Assembly: GCA_022457155.1 (NCBI GenBank)
Contig: JAJGOT010000352.1
Location: 732,001 to 796,000, forward strand
Length of the DNA stretch: 64,000 bases
Source of the DNA: Cladopsammia gracilis
Taxonomy: Eukaryota > Cnidaria > Anthozoa > Scleractinia > Dendrophylliidae
Direction: 5' to 3'
The stretch's first letter is position 1. Each line of letters opens with the position of its first letter. Under the pieces are notes generated by a model. The model worked only from the letters and a program-made list of their open reading frames with translations, ran no database searches and had not been told where the DNA came from. The translations under genes and the position numbers were made by a program. Positions 11,901 to 22,385 of the stretch are shown piece after piece.

Positions 11901-14900
11901 AAATGATTGTTGACAGATCTCCAAGATAGAGCCAATCAAAATTTTGAGTTGTGAGAGCTGCTCATAATTCAAATGCCGTGGCTTTGTCTGGAGTCTCTCT
12001 TTTCCCGTGCGCTCATCTCGCCCCAGGTTTTGCACGGCTATTTTCCGCTTTTTTTTTTTTGTATCTCATTTGATGGACTAAGCTGGGTTAGAGGGACTGC
12101 TTGTAGTCTATAGTTAAAATAATTCCCCTTTAGTTAGAAATTATTACTTTACTTGGTTTTTAATAACTTTCCTCAATGACTTCATTGAAATTGCTCTAAA
12201 CTGACTCAAGTTAAGATTAAAATTCACATTACATTTTGTTTTTACTCAGCTAGTATACTTTAATTTTAAAAGAAAAGCAAAAGAAAATGTATTTCAATCT
12301 GTACTTGCAACGTTTGAGACTTAATTTGCATTTTTTTGTTTTCAAGGGTAGTGAATCCCCGGAGAAGCATTTTGTCTACGTTTGGGACAACTTCATCTCA
12401 AAAGCTGCAGCTCAAACAATGGTAGTCGTGGCTCATAGTTATGGAGGAATTGTCATTGTGGAAGGGGTAAATATAAGTAAACTATTTAAAAGTTCTGACT
12501 GACAGTAACAGTTTATTTTTTGTGGTTCCACTAATAATTAAACCTTACGCCAAAATGGCAGCCAATTTAATTCTTTTATGTGCATGTTAGCTTGCCTTCT
12601 TTACCTCATTAACATACATTGTAAAATACAAATTAAAGAATTTTCACATGAAAATATGATTATAAAAGAAAAATATAAATTGGCCGCCATTTTGGAACAA
12701 GATGTATACTATTATGAATAATAATTATAATATTTTTTTATAATTAAAAAAAAAATAATTTGTATTTTATTTCAGCTACAACATTGCAAGGGAATTATGG
12801 ACAGAGTAAAAGCTGTCGCATTTACTGATTCTGTACATAGTCTTGCGCACCAAAATGCAAACAAGAAATTTATAAAATGGATGAGAAGGGTAAGATCAGA
12901 GCAAATATTATGTTTTAATTACTAGGAAAATACCGTAGAGTTCCTTCATGTCAATTAGCGGCCCATGTTACAGACGTAAGAGGCCACAACTTTCAGGTAT
13001 AGTCACTACTTTTGAGCACCTAAAATATGGGAGTAATTTTTAAAAAAAAATGCTATGAACACAACCGCAGAATAAGAATAATGCCACTTGAATTCTCTCT
13101 TTCTTATTGATTCTTTGGCATTACTCGGCATTCTTGTACAGTAAAATGCTAACTTAAAGCTATTCTATCTAAAATAACATGGAGTTGTTAGACCTCAGTA
13201 TGTAATGGTATTTTCAATTGGACCATTACTTTCGTGGGGCTGTTACTTTTGGGTGGGGTATTACTTTTGGGAATTACAAGAAAGGTTTTCGGGGAGGGGG
13301 GGGGGGGGCTAATTTCAGAACTCTACAGTAATATAAATATATACTGTCATATTACGACGTCATATTCAAACGGATCAAAGCGGGTTTTCAGCAGCATATT
13401 ATAGAAAGAACCACATATCTAATCAGCCATGCTTTTAATAACAATCCCATAGTACATACTTGCATGCTTAGGTACTTCATGTGCACTACCTAATTTATGT
13501 ACACTACATTTACCAGTCAGCATACATGAAGAGCTTGCTTTGTTCTGTAACCTGTGTCTCAAAAAACTTGCACACCGGGCCAGGAGCAACAAAACCGGGC
13601 CATTTCAAACGTGGTCATAAATAACTTTCTATGTTTTCATCCGATTAATCCAAAATTTTAGACCAGAACAGATCTCCTGATTGCCGAGGTACGCAAGATT
13701 TTGGTTTTTCATTTTAACAGACTTTTTGGCGGGAAAATGACGTCACTAACTTGGCGCCAAAATTTAAATGTCACATTTTGAAATATTTCATTACTGATTC
13801 TGAAAGAGCATGTTTTCACGACTCCAAAACTGAAGAGATAACTGAAATATCTTAATTCAGTCAAAAGATATCATTAATTGAATTTTGAAATTCCTGCCAT
13901 TTTGTTACTAAAAATAGCACAAATTGAAACTTCAAGTGATTATAACTTTGGGCATTTATTTATTTACTGTTTGTAGAATTCTCGTAACTGGGTGTCCACA
14001 GACCTTCCTTTGGATGCGCCTGTGGAGTCCTTGTTTAAAGGAGCGGATTGTGATATGGTGTCAGCTGGTAAGGCTAATGGATCGGTGGATAAATGAATCA
14101 GTGAGAGTGAACTGAACTGAATGAATGAATGAATGAATGAATTAATTAATTAATCATTGAATGAAATGAATGAGAGTCAATGAATAAAGTGAGTGAGAGT
14201 CAATGAATAAAGTGAGTGAGAGAATGTGTAGCCACAGGAAATAAACTGTGCACTCTACAAACTTAAGTAATTATCATTTATTGAAGCGAAAACACTACTA
14301 GATACAATATGTCTGTCATACCAGAACGCAGAACGGTTTTGGAGAGAAAAAATTATTACAAGTTACCCAAAACAAATAATATAAGTATAGTGAACTATAG
14401 AACGGATGTTGCCAAAGAAAATGAAAGTGACACAAACATACTGAATCAGTGAATTCATCAAAAATATAAATCAAATCATCGACGGCAAGGAAAACGGTAC
14501 TGACCACATACCAGTAACAAACTGAAACTTATATGAAAAATGTGTGACAAATATATACATATATACATAGAAATTAGCATGTGCGAGAAATATAATAAAT
14601 AATTGCATGCAAACATGCTAACAGAATGAATAAATGGAAGAATGAGTAGATGGATGGGTGAATATGAATGAATGAATGAATGCACTGAACATAAGTAAAG
14701 AAAGATCATTTTTTGTGTTGCGATCACCAAAAAATGTAATACAAAAGACAATAAACAATACCTATGTGATGGACGATATAGCTTATAAATCAAAATTACA
14801 ATAGTTTCCATGAAAAATCCGAATGTATAAACAAACAAAAGAACAAATAAAATAATTACCGGTAATGACGTGAGTGCAGTATTAAATGAATTTATTTAAT

Positions 14901-15501
14901 TAATGAAGGAAGGGAGGAAGAAGGGAATGAATGAATGAATGATTAAATGAATGAATGAATGCATGAATAAATTGTGAATTAATGAACAAATGAAAGAAAG
15001 AAAATTGAAGGGATGAACCAATTAACAACCAAATGAACTAATAAATGAATGGCAATAGGCCATTTCCGAGTTGCTTTTTGTCTCGTTATCAAAGCGAGGC
15101 TTGGTGCACAACCTTTCATATGAAAATTAGTTTTATTTACATGTGAATGAAAACTAATTTTAATATGAAAGGTTGTGCACCAAGCCTCGCTTTGATAACG
15201 AGACAAAAAGCAACTCAGAAATGGCCTATTTACTGGATTGTAAACACCTTGAACATGTGGGTTTTTTGTTATCTTTTCAGGTACAATGAAACATGAGCTC
15301 ACTTCACACTCTGCCTTTAAATCAGTCTTCAAGTTTTTTGATGAAAAACTCACAGCACCAAGTAATAATGAATCAGACATCTCAGATGATCAGGCAGACA
15401 CATCTACACACCAAGCTGCAGATGAACCAGATGCCTCTAAGAACAATATGGATTCTTCTCAGAGTCAATCAGATGGCTCGCAAATGGAAACTGACACCTG
15501 A
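3590..15501 (+). CDS. ARB2A: ARB2A (FAM172A) homologue, 12 coding exons, about 397 aa
   Basis: Coding exons read from phase-compatible GT-AG sites: 3590-3628, 3786-3891, 4396-4467, 5384-5484, 7830-7895, 8997-9121, 10354-10417, 10835-10909, 12347-12466, 12776-12889, 13977-14067, 15281-15501 (TGA). They join without a frame break into about 397 residues, against about 416 in human FAM172A. The first 20 residues are hydrophobic and resemble a signal peptide. Family blocks seen in order: [47 protein letters not shown] and VVAHSYGG, the last being the AxSxG elbow of the Arb2 alpha/beta-hydrolase fold. The C-terminus is acidic and Ser/Gln-rich. In vertebrates the protein is linked to Argonaute-associated co-transcriptional regulation and splicing; whether it hydrolyses anything is not settled. 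The Lys/Arg-rich insert found in vertebrates between exons 8 and 9 is absent here. The start is uncertain because its Kozak context is weak; Met at 3850 is an alternative. Confidence 0.93.
5541..5742. repeat. inverted-repeat MITE in ARB2A intron 4
   Basis: Ends read TAGTTCCAGAAAAAATCCAT and, inverted, ATGGATATTTTCTGGAACTG. The body has G-rich AATTCCTAGGGGG and GGAATTTCCTGGGGGG segments. A related partial copy lies at 8425-8530. Confidence 0.65.
5853..6292. mobile_element. foldback MITE with TTAA target-site duplication, copy 1
   Basis: Flanked by TTAA (5849-5852 and 6293-6296). Termini are AGTGCACCTAACCCCAAA and its reverse complement. Long arms extend inward to GCTAATTAGATGACGT, almost complementary over about 150 bases. 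TTAA duplication is typical of the piggyBac group; there is no coding sequence. Located in ARB2A intron 4. Confidence 0.8.
6297..6757. mobile_element. foldback MITE of the same TTAA family, copy 2, abutting copy 1
   Basis: Starts directly after the TTAA that ends copy 1. Termini are AGTGCCTATCCCC and GGGGTGATAGGCACT; the body shares AGAGATTTGAATTTTCAAAATG and the GATGACGTCA segment with copy 1 but is diverged. TTAA follows one base after the right end. Confidence 0.7.
6800..6920. repeat. fragment related to the GAGCAGTTTTC (TA-type) MITE family
   Basis: Holds TGATTGGTTTTGGTTTAG, GATTGGTTGATAAAATAG and TGCAAGATGTTTTAGCC, diverged forms of internal pieces of the elements at 11276-11561 and 43941-44226; recognisable ends are lacking. 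Confidence 0.4.
7014..7225. other. GC-rich structured stretch of unknown nature in ARB2A intron 4
   Basis: Clearly more GC-rich than its surroundings. It holds several short hairpins, such as CCTCGGCAcATGGCGCCATG with CCGAGG, and CTTCAGcacagggCTGAAG. No coding frame is convincing. It could be part of a repeat or an intronic RNA; sequence alone does not decide. Confidence 0.35.
7567..7655. repeat. (AT)n microsatellite, about 90 bp
   Basis: Uninterrupted alternating TA dinucleotides followed by ATCATC/ATAT variants to about 7705. The hydrophobic frame predicted over it is an artefact. Confidence 0.95.
8286..8418. repeat. near-perfect inverted repeat (hairpin element) in ARB2A intron 5
   Basis: Arms of about 60 bases: AAGTCACTTCAGGCTGATAT, then CGATTTCGATCCTAC and GGATCCTCTTCAGTCGCCAT, each repeated as reverse complement up to 8418, with a very short loop. 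Confidence 0.8.
8535..8591. repeat. (TAA)n microsatellite
   Basis: AATAAT units with a few interruptions, just upstream of a SINE. A second TAA array lies after the SINE at 8931-8974. Confidence 0.9.
8645..8905 (+). mobile_element. tRNA-derived SINE
   Basis: Polymerase III A box GGTGGCGCAGTGGTGAGAGC (8652-8671) and B box-like GGGCTCAATTCCC (8696-8708) are spaced as in a tRNA head. A tRNA-unrelated body follows (CTCCGAGAGGTTTTTCTCCG and GGTACTCCGGTTTTCCCCTC) and the tail repeats TTGATTTGATTT. Orientation is sense relative to ARB2A, whose intron 5 it occupies. The open frames on both strands over it are incidental. Confidence 0.85.
8931..8974. repeat. (TAA)n microsatellite close to ARB2A exon 6
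   Basis: About 14 TAA units ending some 20 bases before the splice acceptor of exon 6, in place of a normal pyrimidine-rich tract further upstream. Confidence 0.9.
9170..10260. repeat. minisatellite, about 12 copies of a ~95-bp unit, in ARB2A intron 6
   Basis: The phrase CTTGATGGGAGCCACAGGC recurs near 9280, 9400, 9467, 9562, 9658, 9752, 9858, 9931, 10006, 10099 and 10199, with a partial unit at 9178. Each unit continues ATCCCACATGGGTGTAGCTT and then AACCCAGTTTCTGTAGCATG. Spacing is mostly 93-105 bases, with units near 74 bases around 9858-10006. A C-run (9372-9389) interrupts one unit. Confidence 0.9.
10617..10790. repeat. dispersed repeat, second copy at 44531-44715
   Basis: Both copies contain GTTTATGTG then AGTAAAATTTGA, GATATTTTTTGG-like sequence, CCCCTATTG, TTTCAGGGGCTCATTTCCGC and TCCATAATCT. 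They are diverged but collinear over about 175 bases. It lies in ARB2A intron 7. Confidence 0.7.
10961..11245. mobile_element. TA-flanked MITE, family GAGCAGTTTTC, copy 1
   Basis: Ends GAGCAGTTTTCAATTGAGT and, inverted, ACTCAATTGAAAACTGCAGCTC, flanked by TA on both sides, as left by Tc1/mariner-type transposition. Inner arms are also partly complementary (CTTTGGTTTT with AAAACCAAAG-type pieces). ARB2A intron 8. Confidence 0.75.
11276..11561. mobile_element. TA-type MITE, family GAGCAGTTTTC, copy 2, opposite orientation
   Basis: Same ends as copy 1, only 30 bases further on, with internal sequence running in the reverse direction (CAAAACCAAAGTAATTACTC near its left end). The left flank is AA rather than TA. 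Confidence 0.7.
11641..12110. mobile_element. foldback element with 10-bp target-site duplication, Mutator-like size
   Basis: The direct flanks are TAGTTAAAAT at 11631-11640 and 12111-12120. Ends AGACTACAAGCA and TGCTTGTAGTCT are inverted, and arms stretch inward over more than 150 bases (CTCAGCTTAGTCCATC with GATGGACTAAGCTGGG). A 9-11-bp duplication with long terminal inverted repeats is typical of Mutator-like elements; there is no transposase. ARB2A intron 8. Confidence 0.75.
12546..12702. repeat. imperfect inverted repeat in ARB2A intron 9
   Basis: CGCCAAAATGGCAGCCAATT at the left faces AATTGGCCGCCATTTTGG at the right, with an AT-rich loop. Confidence 0.55.
14100..15010. repeat. GAAT/TGAA tetranucleotide-rich intron sequence
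   Basis: Blocks of (GAAT)n near 14115-14150, 14655-14690 and 14925-14965, with intervening degenerate units such as GAATAAAGTGAGTGAGAGTC (repeated twice near 14170-14220). ARB2A intron 11. Confidence 0.75.
15054..15230. mobile_element. hairpin MITE 50 bp before the last ARB2A exon
   Basis: Near-perfect inverted arms of about 75 bases: TAGGCCATTTC, GAGTTGCTTTTTGTCTCGTT and CAAAGCGAGGCTTGGTGCAC on the left, with their complements on the right. TA at both edges suggests a TA duplication. Confidence 0.8.
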
Positions 15502-15524
15502 CACATTAGAAAATACTGTCTACT

Positions 15525-15530
15525 AATAAA
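15525..15530 (+). terminator. polyadenylation signal of the ARB2A homologue
   Basis: AATAAA lies 24 bases after the ARB2A stop codon, in a short AT-rich 3' UTR. Transcript ends were not seen, so this is a motif-and-position call. Confidence 0.5.
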
Positions 15531-15559
15531 ATATTAACTTATCAAATAATATAATGTAT

Positions 15560-15690
15560 ATGCTGTGGTTCAATTTTATCCTTGGTTCAAATTTAATTTT
15601 CCCTTGTTTAAAACTCATTACCATACATTACCATAGCCAAAAACAAAGGAAAATAAAATTTGAACCAAGGATAAAATTGAACCACAACAT
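15560..15690. repeat. inverted repeat just past the ARB2A 3' end
   Basis: Arms TGCTGTGGTTCAATTTTATC and CTTGGTTCAAATTTAATTTTCC face their complements across a loop of about 45 bases. Confidence 0.75.
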
Positions 15691-15699
15691 ATATATAGT

Positions 15700-18600
15700 C
15701 AAGACAGTTCAGCACAGCTCTCCCAGAGGGCAAGAAACCTCATGATTGTAAGGCAGAATGTACTATGTGACCTGAGGTGGCCAGGGGTGAGGGGTGGCAG
15801 GGGGGGGGGGGGGGGGGGGGGGGTGATGTTAGTGGCTTGTGGAATCATATACATGCATTGATGCATGTATATGCAGTTTTGGTGTTTGTTATAGTAACAG
15901 TATTGCAGTTCCTTTTAAAGTACTTTTTTAATTAAGGTAGAAAAATGTGACAGTGAGTTCTGTGTGAAATGTGCACATGCAATAATATGGTATTATTAGA
16001 GATTGTTCAGATTATATAACTTGAGTTTATCAGAAATTTTAAAAACTAAAGCTTTGCTAATTTTAAGTTGTGTACGTGTAGTATTCTATAGTTATTCAAT
16101 CTGAAGGTCGGTGGCTTAACTCCTGTAACTCTCCACATATTGCATCCCAGCTAATTTAATGCTGGGGGTAACCCTGTGATGTGAACAGGCATCCCATCCT
16201 AGGAAGAGTATTGATACTCCTAGTTGCTAATTATGCTACACAAACCCCACTGGGAGTGGGCTATACAGGGAGGATCCGCCCAAAAGGGGTGTCTTTTTCA
16301 CTTTCGTAGCGTATGAAAGGGTAGTGAAATTTGAAGTTTTAGTATTTGAAAGGGTTCCAAAAATAGACTGATAACTGAAAGGGTAGCAATTAAATCAAAG
16401 TATTGAGAAAGGATAGCAAAAACTTTGGCAGAAATTACAAATGTTTTGAAAGATTTACACTTGTTGCCGGAAAAATACTGGCTCATTACTGTTCTTCTAG
16501 TTTTCCAGTTTCACAGTATTTAATATGTGACCCCATATGGAATGAATAAATCTTAGTCTTGTGTTTGACTTATCTTTGGGGGTATAAGAAAGGGGTAGAA
16601 ATTTTTTGTCATGTATGCAAAATGGATAATATTTCAACAAAAGTTAATATGTGAAAGGATAAAGGGTTGAACCTCTGGGTAGAGCTTCACAGTAAGGTTC
16701 TGAACATTTTAAAGAACAAAAATATTATTTATTTTATGATAAGCACCCTCCTTTAAGTCCCCATAAGGGTGTACAACAGAAGAAAAATATATATGAAGTA
16801 TTTACTTTTTGGTTTTGTCCTCTTGCAAAACACAATAATTTATATTGATTTTGTGCCCCATGTAAAATATAAACGAACATATGCTTTACACAATGTACTG
16901 CAAACAGCGAGAGTTGAAATATGACAGGCTATTTAGAGTATTGTCTAATGAATGTTATTTGCTTATGATAATTTTAGAAGCCTGAGGTTGTACTACTTCT
17001 CTGCTACTACCGGCATGTCAAACACTAATAATCTTTGATATTAATTTTGCTAATAGGTTTATTGAGAAAAATGTGATTCACTTAGTAATGAATAAACAAA
17101 GAGACAAAGCTAAGAGTATTTTAGTATGAGGAGTGTCCTGGCCTTAGCATTTTGGTAGTTTCTGTAGACTATAAACTCTTCATGTTCCCTTTCTCCACTC
17201 TGGTGTACAAAAAGATATTATAGATATATGATACAGCATATGGTAAGATAGCTGGACATTCAATAAGGTTTAAGTCCCCAATAAACAAGTAAACAAACTT
17301 GCTTTTTGGAAATATGACAAAGTAGTTAAATATTCTTTCAGTTTTCAAAAATTAGACAATGCAACTTGTTTAAACAAAGTAAAGAGAGAGAGTGACACCA
17401 CCCCAAAAATGAAAATTATTCTTTCTTTCCTGTTAAATGAACATGGTAACCAACAACAGCTTCTTTTATTGTTTGTCTCACGATGTTTCGACCACTTAAC
17501 TGCTGGACTCCATCACCCGGTGAAGACAAACAGTATGCCGTCAAAACATCGCGATCCACATTAGAAGTGACCATTTTATGAGAGATAAAGACTTCATTTT
17601 TACATCCAACTTACTTTTGATCAATTTAATACCACTCTCTGAAAATATTGCACTGAATAAACTTATTACTGAAAGCTACTCCATAATTTAACTACAGTAG
17701 GAGCCATATAATATCACCATACACAGGAATCTAACAATTTAAATTAACTTCCATGTTGTTGATATTTTAACTATAGAACACAGCTGGGCCATAAATTTGC
17801 ATCTCTTTGAAAAGGAATGTCATTTGTTTTTATAAAATTATGAATGGTTTAATCTGACTTTTTAAACATAACACTTGAAATGCTGCCATTACTGATTAGG
17901 ATATCCTCTGGGTATTTTTCACAATGCAATGTATTGTGTAAACATATGGTTGAAGTCACGTCTTTAGAATTCATATTGATCACAAGAAAGGAAAACCAAT
18001 TATTTTAGTTCACAGAACCCCATACAAACACTTAACTTCTGACAAGTACTGTCTAAATTATAAAAATGTTATCAGGCTTTTGGGCATTTTATGAAAACAA
18101 ATTTCTTTATCAATAAGTAATCTGAGGTGGGATTCTATTTAAAAACTCCTGAAGACATACCAAATGGAAGGTAAAAATCAAACATAAAGCATTTGTTTGA
18201 CTTTCTGTTTAAGGCTATAGAGTGACAGTGTATTGATTGATTTATGATAGTGTACAGTATGTAGTATTGTCTTTTTGTAGTTGGTAGTTTTCTGAGCTGT
18301 AATTTACTAGTGTAATTTGTTGTAACATTGTAATTCATAGTTGTTGTATTTATTATTTAAGTGTGAAAAACCAATAAAAGTTTATAAATTTAAAAAAATA
18401 TATAACAATATTTTGTTAAAGGACATGCTCAACCTAGCTAGATTATTAATGTATCATCCAATTCCAAGCACAATAAAATTATTATCCCCAGGATGAACAC
18501 CAAGGCATTTGACTATTTTAAAATGGTTTGGTCCAATCCTCGGTAGGAAAAAAAGATGGCGACTGGTACATTTACCCGTAATTCTTAGTGCACAATAACC

Positions 18601-19785
18601 TTAACAACATTCATAAAAATGTAAAGAAAAGTTATAAAATCTTCAAACCTAGTCTACACATTGTCCTTAGTACTGGAACAAATATTGTAAAAGTTTGGCT
18701 TTCTTTGTGCCTTATGTGCTGTGTTAGGTCTGCAAGGTATTGTGGTAAAATGAACAGCCGCCATCTTTTTTCCTACGGTGGATTCTTCACTATGTGTGAA
18801 AACTCAGTGGTCAAAATGCTGCACTGTATTGGAATCAGTAATTATCCCTACAGGCCAAGATCATTTTAGGGAAAATAGAAATATGGTTCATTAACAAATA
18901 CTGGCCTCATTTTTGCCAAAGCCTACAATGAATAGTTAAGAGAGAAAATTCAGCTCACAACCACCAAAAGTTTTAGTTTTGTTTTGTCCATAATTAAAGG
19001 CCGATAATGCAAACCAAGTCGCTAAAATTCCCCACAATGTGGAGATGCCAATTGCAAGTCAAATGTCCAGAGGATGGGGGGCATAGGGTATAGGGCTAGC
19101 AAAATAATGGTCTTTCAAAAACTATAGGTGTCGCAAAATTGTGATCAAATGATTGTTATGGGTGTTGCAGTCTCATATTTTGAGCAGTTCTTTACATCTT
19201 GGAGTCAATTTTTTTTTCTTGCAAGGCCGTCTTGGACTCTCAGTCTTGGACCATCTCAGATTTTAAAAAGTCTCATCCGGGCTCACAGAGAAAACTGTTA
19301 GTCTCAAATTTACTATTTGTCACCATTATTATTCTATATTTAGTAAAAAATCAGAGGGAATTTTATGCCAGTCTGCATTCCATGTGAATCCCATGCTGAA
19401 GATATCCCAAAGGCTTTTAAAATGTACGCCAAGCAGCAAAGTTATGTGAAACTTTCGATAAACGAAGACTTCATAAGTACACCAGTACTGCATTAACCCA
19501 CACAGAATGCACACTGGGGGATATAGAATGTATTCGATAAGATGAACCAAAGTGGCCCAGTATATATTACTGTATAACTGTTTAAAAATTTATAATAATT
19601 TAGCCTAATTCAATCATTATCATCGTCCTTTTCCCCGTGTGGGGAATAGGACGGGAAAGCCTTAGTTAAATATTCCCTTAACAAAAATAATCTTCCAAAT
19701 CAAACTGTTTTTTTAACTATACAATATTCATATAATCTGAAATTATTAAAACTAAATTATTTTTCTTTCGGCATATATTTCGGCA
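15700..19785. other. intergenic space between convergent ARB2A and ZIP genes
   Basis: No further gene found. A G-run (15800-15823) and a region of repeated GAAAGGGTAG motifs (about 16300-16680) are visible. A short imperfect inverted repeat at 17478-17555 pairs GATGTTTCGACCAC with a CAAAACATCGCGATC segment. Some of this will be 3' UTR of the ZIP gene. Confidence 0.5.
18475..18860. repeat. diverged foldback element between ARB2A and ZIP genes
   Basis: CGGTAGGAAAAAAAGATGGC (about 18540) faces GCCGCCATCTTTTTTCCTAC (about 18755), and outer parts (ATTATCCCCAGG and AGTAATTATCCCTA) also pair imperfectly. Confidence 0.5.
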
Positions 19786-20793
19786 TTATAAAAAGTTTAC
19801 ACTTGGCGGTCCCGCAGTGGAATTACTCACTGCTGGATGTGGGTGAACATCAGGACTGTTGTGTTCTAAAATGTTAGCATAATATAGGAGTACAGTTACT
19901 ACTGAATAACCCACGATCACAAATAGTACTTTTAGTAGCCGATTCCCATGGGCTTCAAGCTCGCGTTGAAAAATTTCGAAGAAAGTCACAAACAGAAATG
20001 TACCATTCGCGATGCCTTGCAAAATCCCTGATGACATACTGCTTGACAGTTGTGTTGAGTTACGAAGGACAGCCATGCCGATCCCTATACCAATGGGTCC
20101 CATGATCGAGAAGAGGATAGCAGATTTGAATATCGTTTTCGTTGGCATCTCGTGTTGCACTTGGCTTATACCAAGTGAAAATGCAATAATGGATTTGTGG
20201 ATTACAATAGCTCCTGCTATCTGCGCTAAGCGATCCACGTCTGTGATCAAGCCGAGGGCAATTCCTTCGAATACGGAATGCAGCGATAACGCAAGGATCA
20301 GAATGTACACTCTTAAACTTGATTCTTGTGCAGGATGACCTTCAGCGACGGAATTGTTGGAAGAGCCCGATCGGGAAAATCCTTCCTCTGCTTGTTGCCG
20401 ATTTGTCGGTTGAACTTTACGCAAAAGCGGTTGCCTTTGACTATGGCTCCCGTGTGAGTCGTGCAGAAGTGGAGAATCGTGGAAAGTGTGAACAATTTGC
20501 TCTACAGTCAAGACTATAAAAAAACCCATACACGTAGTAAATTCTGCTACGGGAAAAACCGTGTGTATACCGGCCAAGTTAAAAGCTTGATCGTATTTTT
20601 CTCTGATCATCGGCAGCAAGTCTAGCAAGCACGTTGCAAAGAAAACTCCTCCAGCGAAGCAGTTGCAATAGCTCAAGAATCGTTGTCTTGCGCTCGTGTG
20701 CGATCCACGGATTTTCAGCGGGAGAAGACCGGCTAATAGCGTGAGAAAGAACAAAATGGCGATCGCGATTCCTTTTATGATTTCGTGTTCCAT
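19786..20793 (-). CDS. ZIP-family zinc transporter, SLC39A1/2/3-like, intronless, 335 aa
   Basis: A single open frame of 335 residues. The ATG has a good context (AAGATGG). The protein shows the ZIP layout: hydrophobic helices near residues 5-27, 40-62 and 80-103, then a His- and Ser-rich cytosolic loop (about 104-158, with several His between 102 and 117), then five more helices. Helix 4 carries the family signature SLHSVFEGIALGL, with metal-binding His172 and Glu176; helix 5 carries HKS with His199. This matches subfamily II (ZIP1/2/3), which moves Zn2+ into the cytosol across the plasma membrane. The extracellular tail is short and ends in NFL. The gene is convergent with ARB2A. Lack of introns, in a window where most genes are split, could reflect ancestral retroposition, but no poly(A) tail or flanking repeat was seen. 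The exact paralogue (SLC39A1, 2 or 3) cannot be decided by eye. Confidence 0.93.
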   Translation of the reverse strand: MEHEIIKGIAIAILFFLTLLAGLLPLKIRGSHTSARQRFLSYCNCFAGGVFFATCLLDLLPMIREKYDQAFNLAGIHTVFPVAEFTTCMGFFIVLTVEQIVHTFHDSPLLHDSHGSHSQRQPLLRKVQPTNRQQAEEGFSRSGSSNNSVAEGHPAQESSLRVYILILALSLHSVFEGIALGLITDVDRLAQIAGAIVIHKSIIAFSLGISQVQHEMPTKTIFKSAILFSIMGPIGIGIGMAVLRNSTQLSSSMSSGILQGIANGTFLFVTFFEIFQRELEAHGNRLLKVLFVIVGYSVVTVLLYYANILEHNSPDVHPHPAVSNSTAGPPSVNFL

Positions 20794-21247
20794 CTTGAGT
20801 TACAAACGGTTCAACTACAGTTGTAAATAATCGATTCTGAGAAGAGTTTAGATAAAGGAGGGGTGAAACATCTCACTTCGATGTAGTCTTGAGATTAGTG
20901 CGTGACTTCGAGCATCTTTGCTTGTGCTTGGTCGCAGCACTTGGTCGCTGTTTTCACGGGCTTTGTGTTCGCGGGAAAGGAACCAATCACGTCTCAGCGT
21001 GTAGCAGATCACGCGAGCTGATCACGCGGGAATGACGCAACAATTGTGTCGTGTCAGCGCGATACAGCATTTTGCAATGAGGTTCGTTTTTCAATTGCTG
21101 AATTTTTTTTCTGTTTATAGTGAAGTAAAAATGCGTGCAATCCTGAAATACCATAACACAAGCAACTTAGTTATCTCAGGTAGTTCTTTCCTAGAAAAAA
21201 AGGAAGATATGTTTTATTTCCTGGTTTTATTAATCCTAAAGATATTA

Positions 21248-21402
21248 GAGTGATTTTCTTCATCTGTGAAACACTATCTAACAATTAGTGTGTGATACTC
21301 CAAATTAAACAAAAGGAAACAATGGAATTATAGTCTAATAGTGCGTACTATTCTACTAACTATTTCACAGATGAAGTAAAATCACTCTAATCCAAAAGAA
21401 AA
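21248..21402. repeat. inverted repeat upstream of the ZIP gene
   Basis: TAGAGTGATTTTCTTCATCT and GTGAAACA on the left face TTTCACAGATGAAG and TAAAATCACTCTAA on the right, with a loop of about 90 bases. Confidence 0.7.
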
Positions 21403-21744
21403 GACTACTTAAAACAAACAAATTTCACAAAAAGAGTGGTTTTCATTTCAAAGTCAAACAAACGTCTATTTACAAGTCTGGCTGTGATAAGGAAAGAAAT
21501 TGAAACATGACTCAAAAACGTGCTAAAAGGCAGACAAACGTCTCTCCGTTGGGCAGGGACCATTTTAATTTAAAGAGGATATCAAGTTTCCTGCTCATAA
21601 ATTTGGGTCGAGAGACATTTTCGTGCACCTTGTCGCGCAATAATGTTGCCTTGCAAGTTGAGATTGTTTGTTACACGTATTGCAACCTACGCCCGCAATA
21701 AATTTTCATGTTGCAAAAAGCAGAAGCGACGACGTCTACTTTCT

Positions 21745-22385
21745 GAAACACTAAAGTTTGTTGCGCGCGTAAGTTGTAATACGTGCGACATGAGGGCTGC
21801 AACCTGCTTACTTCACCTTTAGGCTCGATAGCCAGCCGCTTTTCGGGAAAATTTTCCCAACATCTACATTTTTGAAAAGTCTGTCCGCGTCGCGTCGGTA
21901 CCTGGTTTCTTTCATGAAGAAAACCCAGGGGTCCAGGGACTGGACTCTTACTCTACGAGGCAACCCCTCTCCTGGTCCATATAAATGTTTGATTTCGCAA
22001 TCTACTTGCTAAGGGAGCCTTCTCGCAGCTAGTTCACAACTTATAAGCCTTTCGGTACAGTTATAATTTTACAATGCTATTCTGCAATGAATTTAGACCA
22101 AATCAGTATGAAGTTAAAACTCTTTTTTACAGAGAACCGTCGCATAATCGACTTGCAATTCCAAAATCAGGCCATAGATATAAAGATGAATGTAATGTAA
22201 GGTTCAGTTGCGAATTTTTTTGTTATTTTTAGGAGTGTGTGAGAGAAAAAGAAGGGGGGATTTGCGAAATTTAGAAAAATAAGAAATATTAAAGATAAGA
22301 ATAAGAAATATTAAAGATTTAATAATAATAATAATAATAATAATAACAACTAAAGTTTGTTGCGCGCGTAAGTTGTAATACCACA
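21745..22385. repeat. direct duplication of a ~33-bp segment, ~600 bp apart
   Basis: AAGTTTGTTGCGCGCGTAAG plus TTGTAATAC occurs at about 21755 and again at about 22352, with a (TAA)n array (22320-22346) directly before the second. No gene is seen between. Confidence 0.6.
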
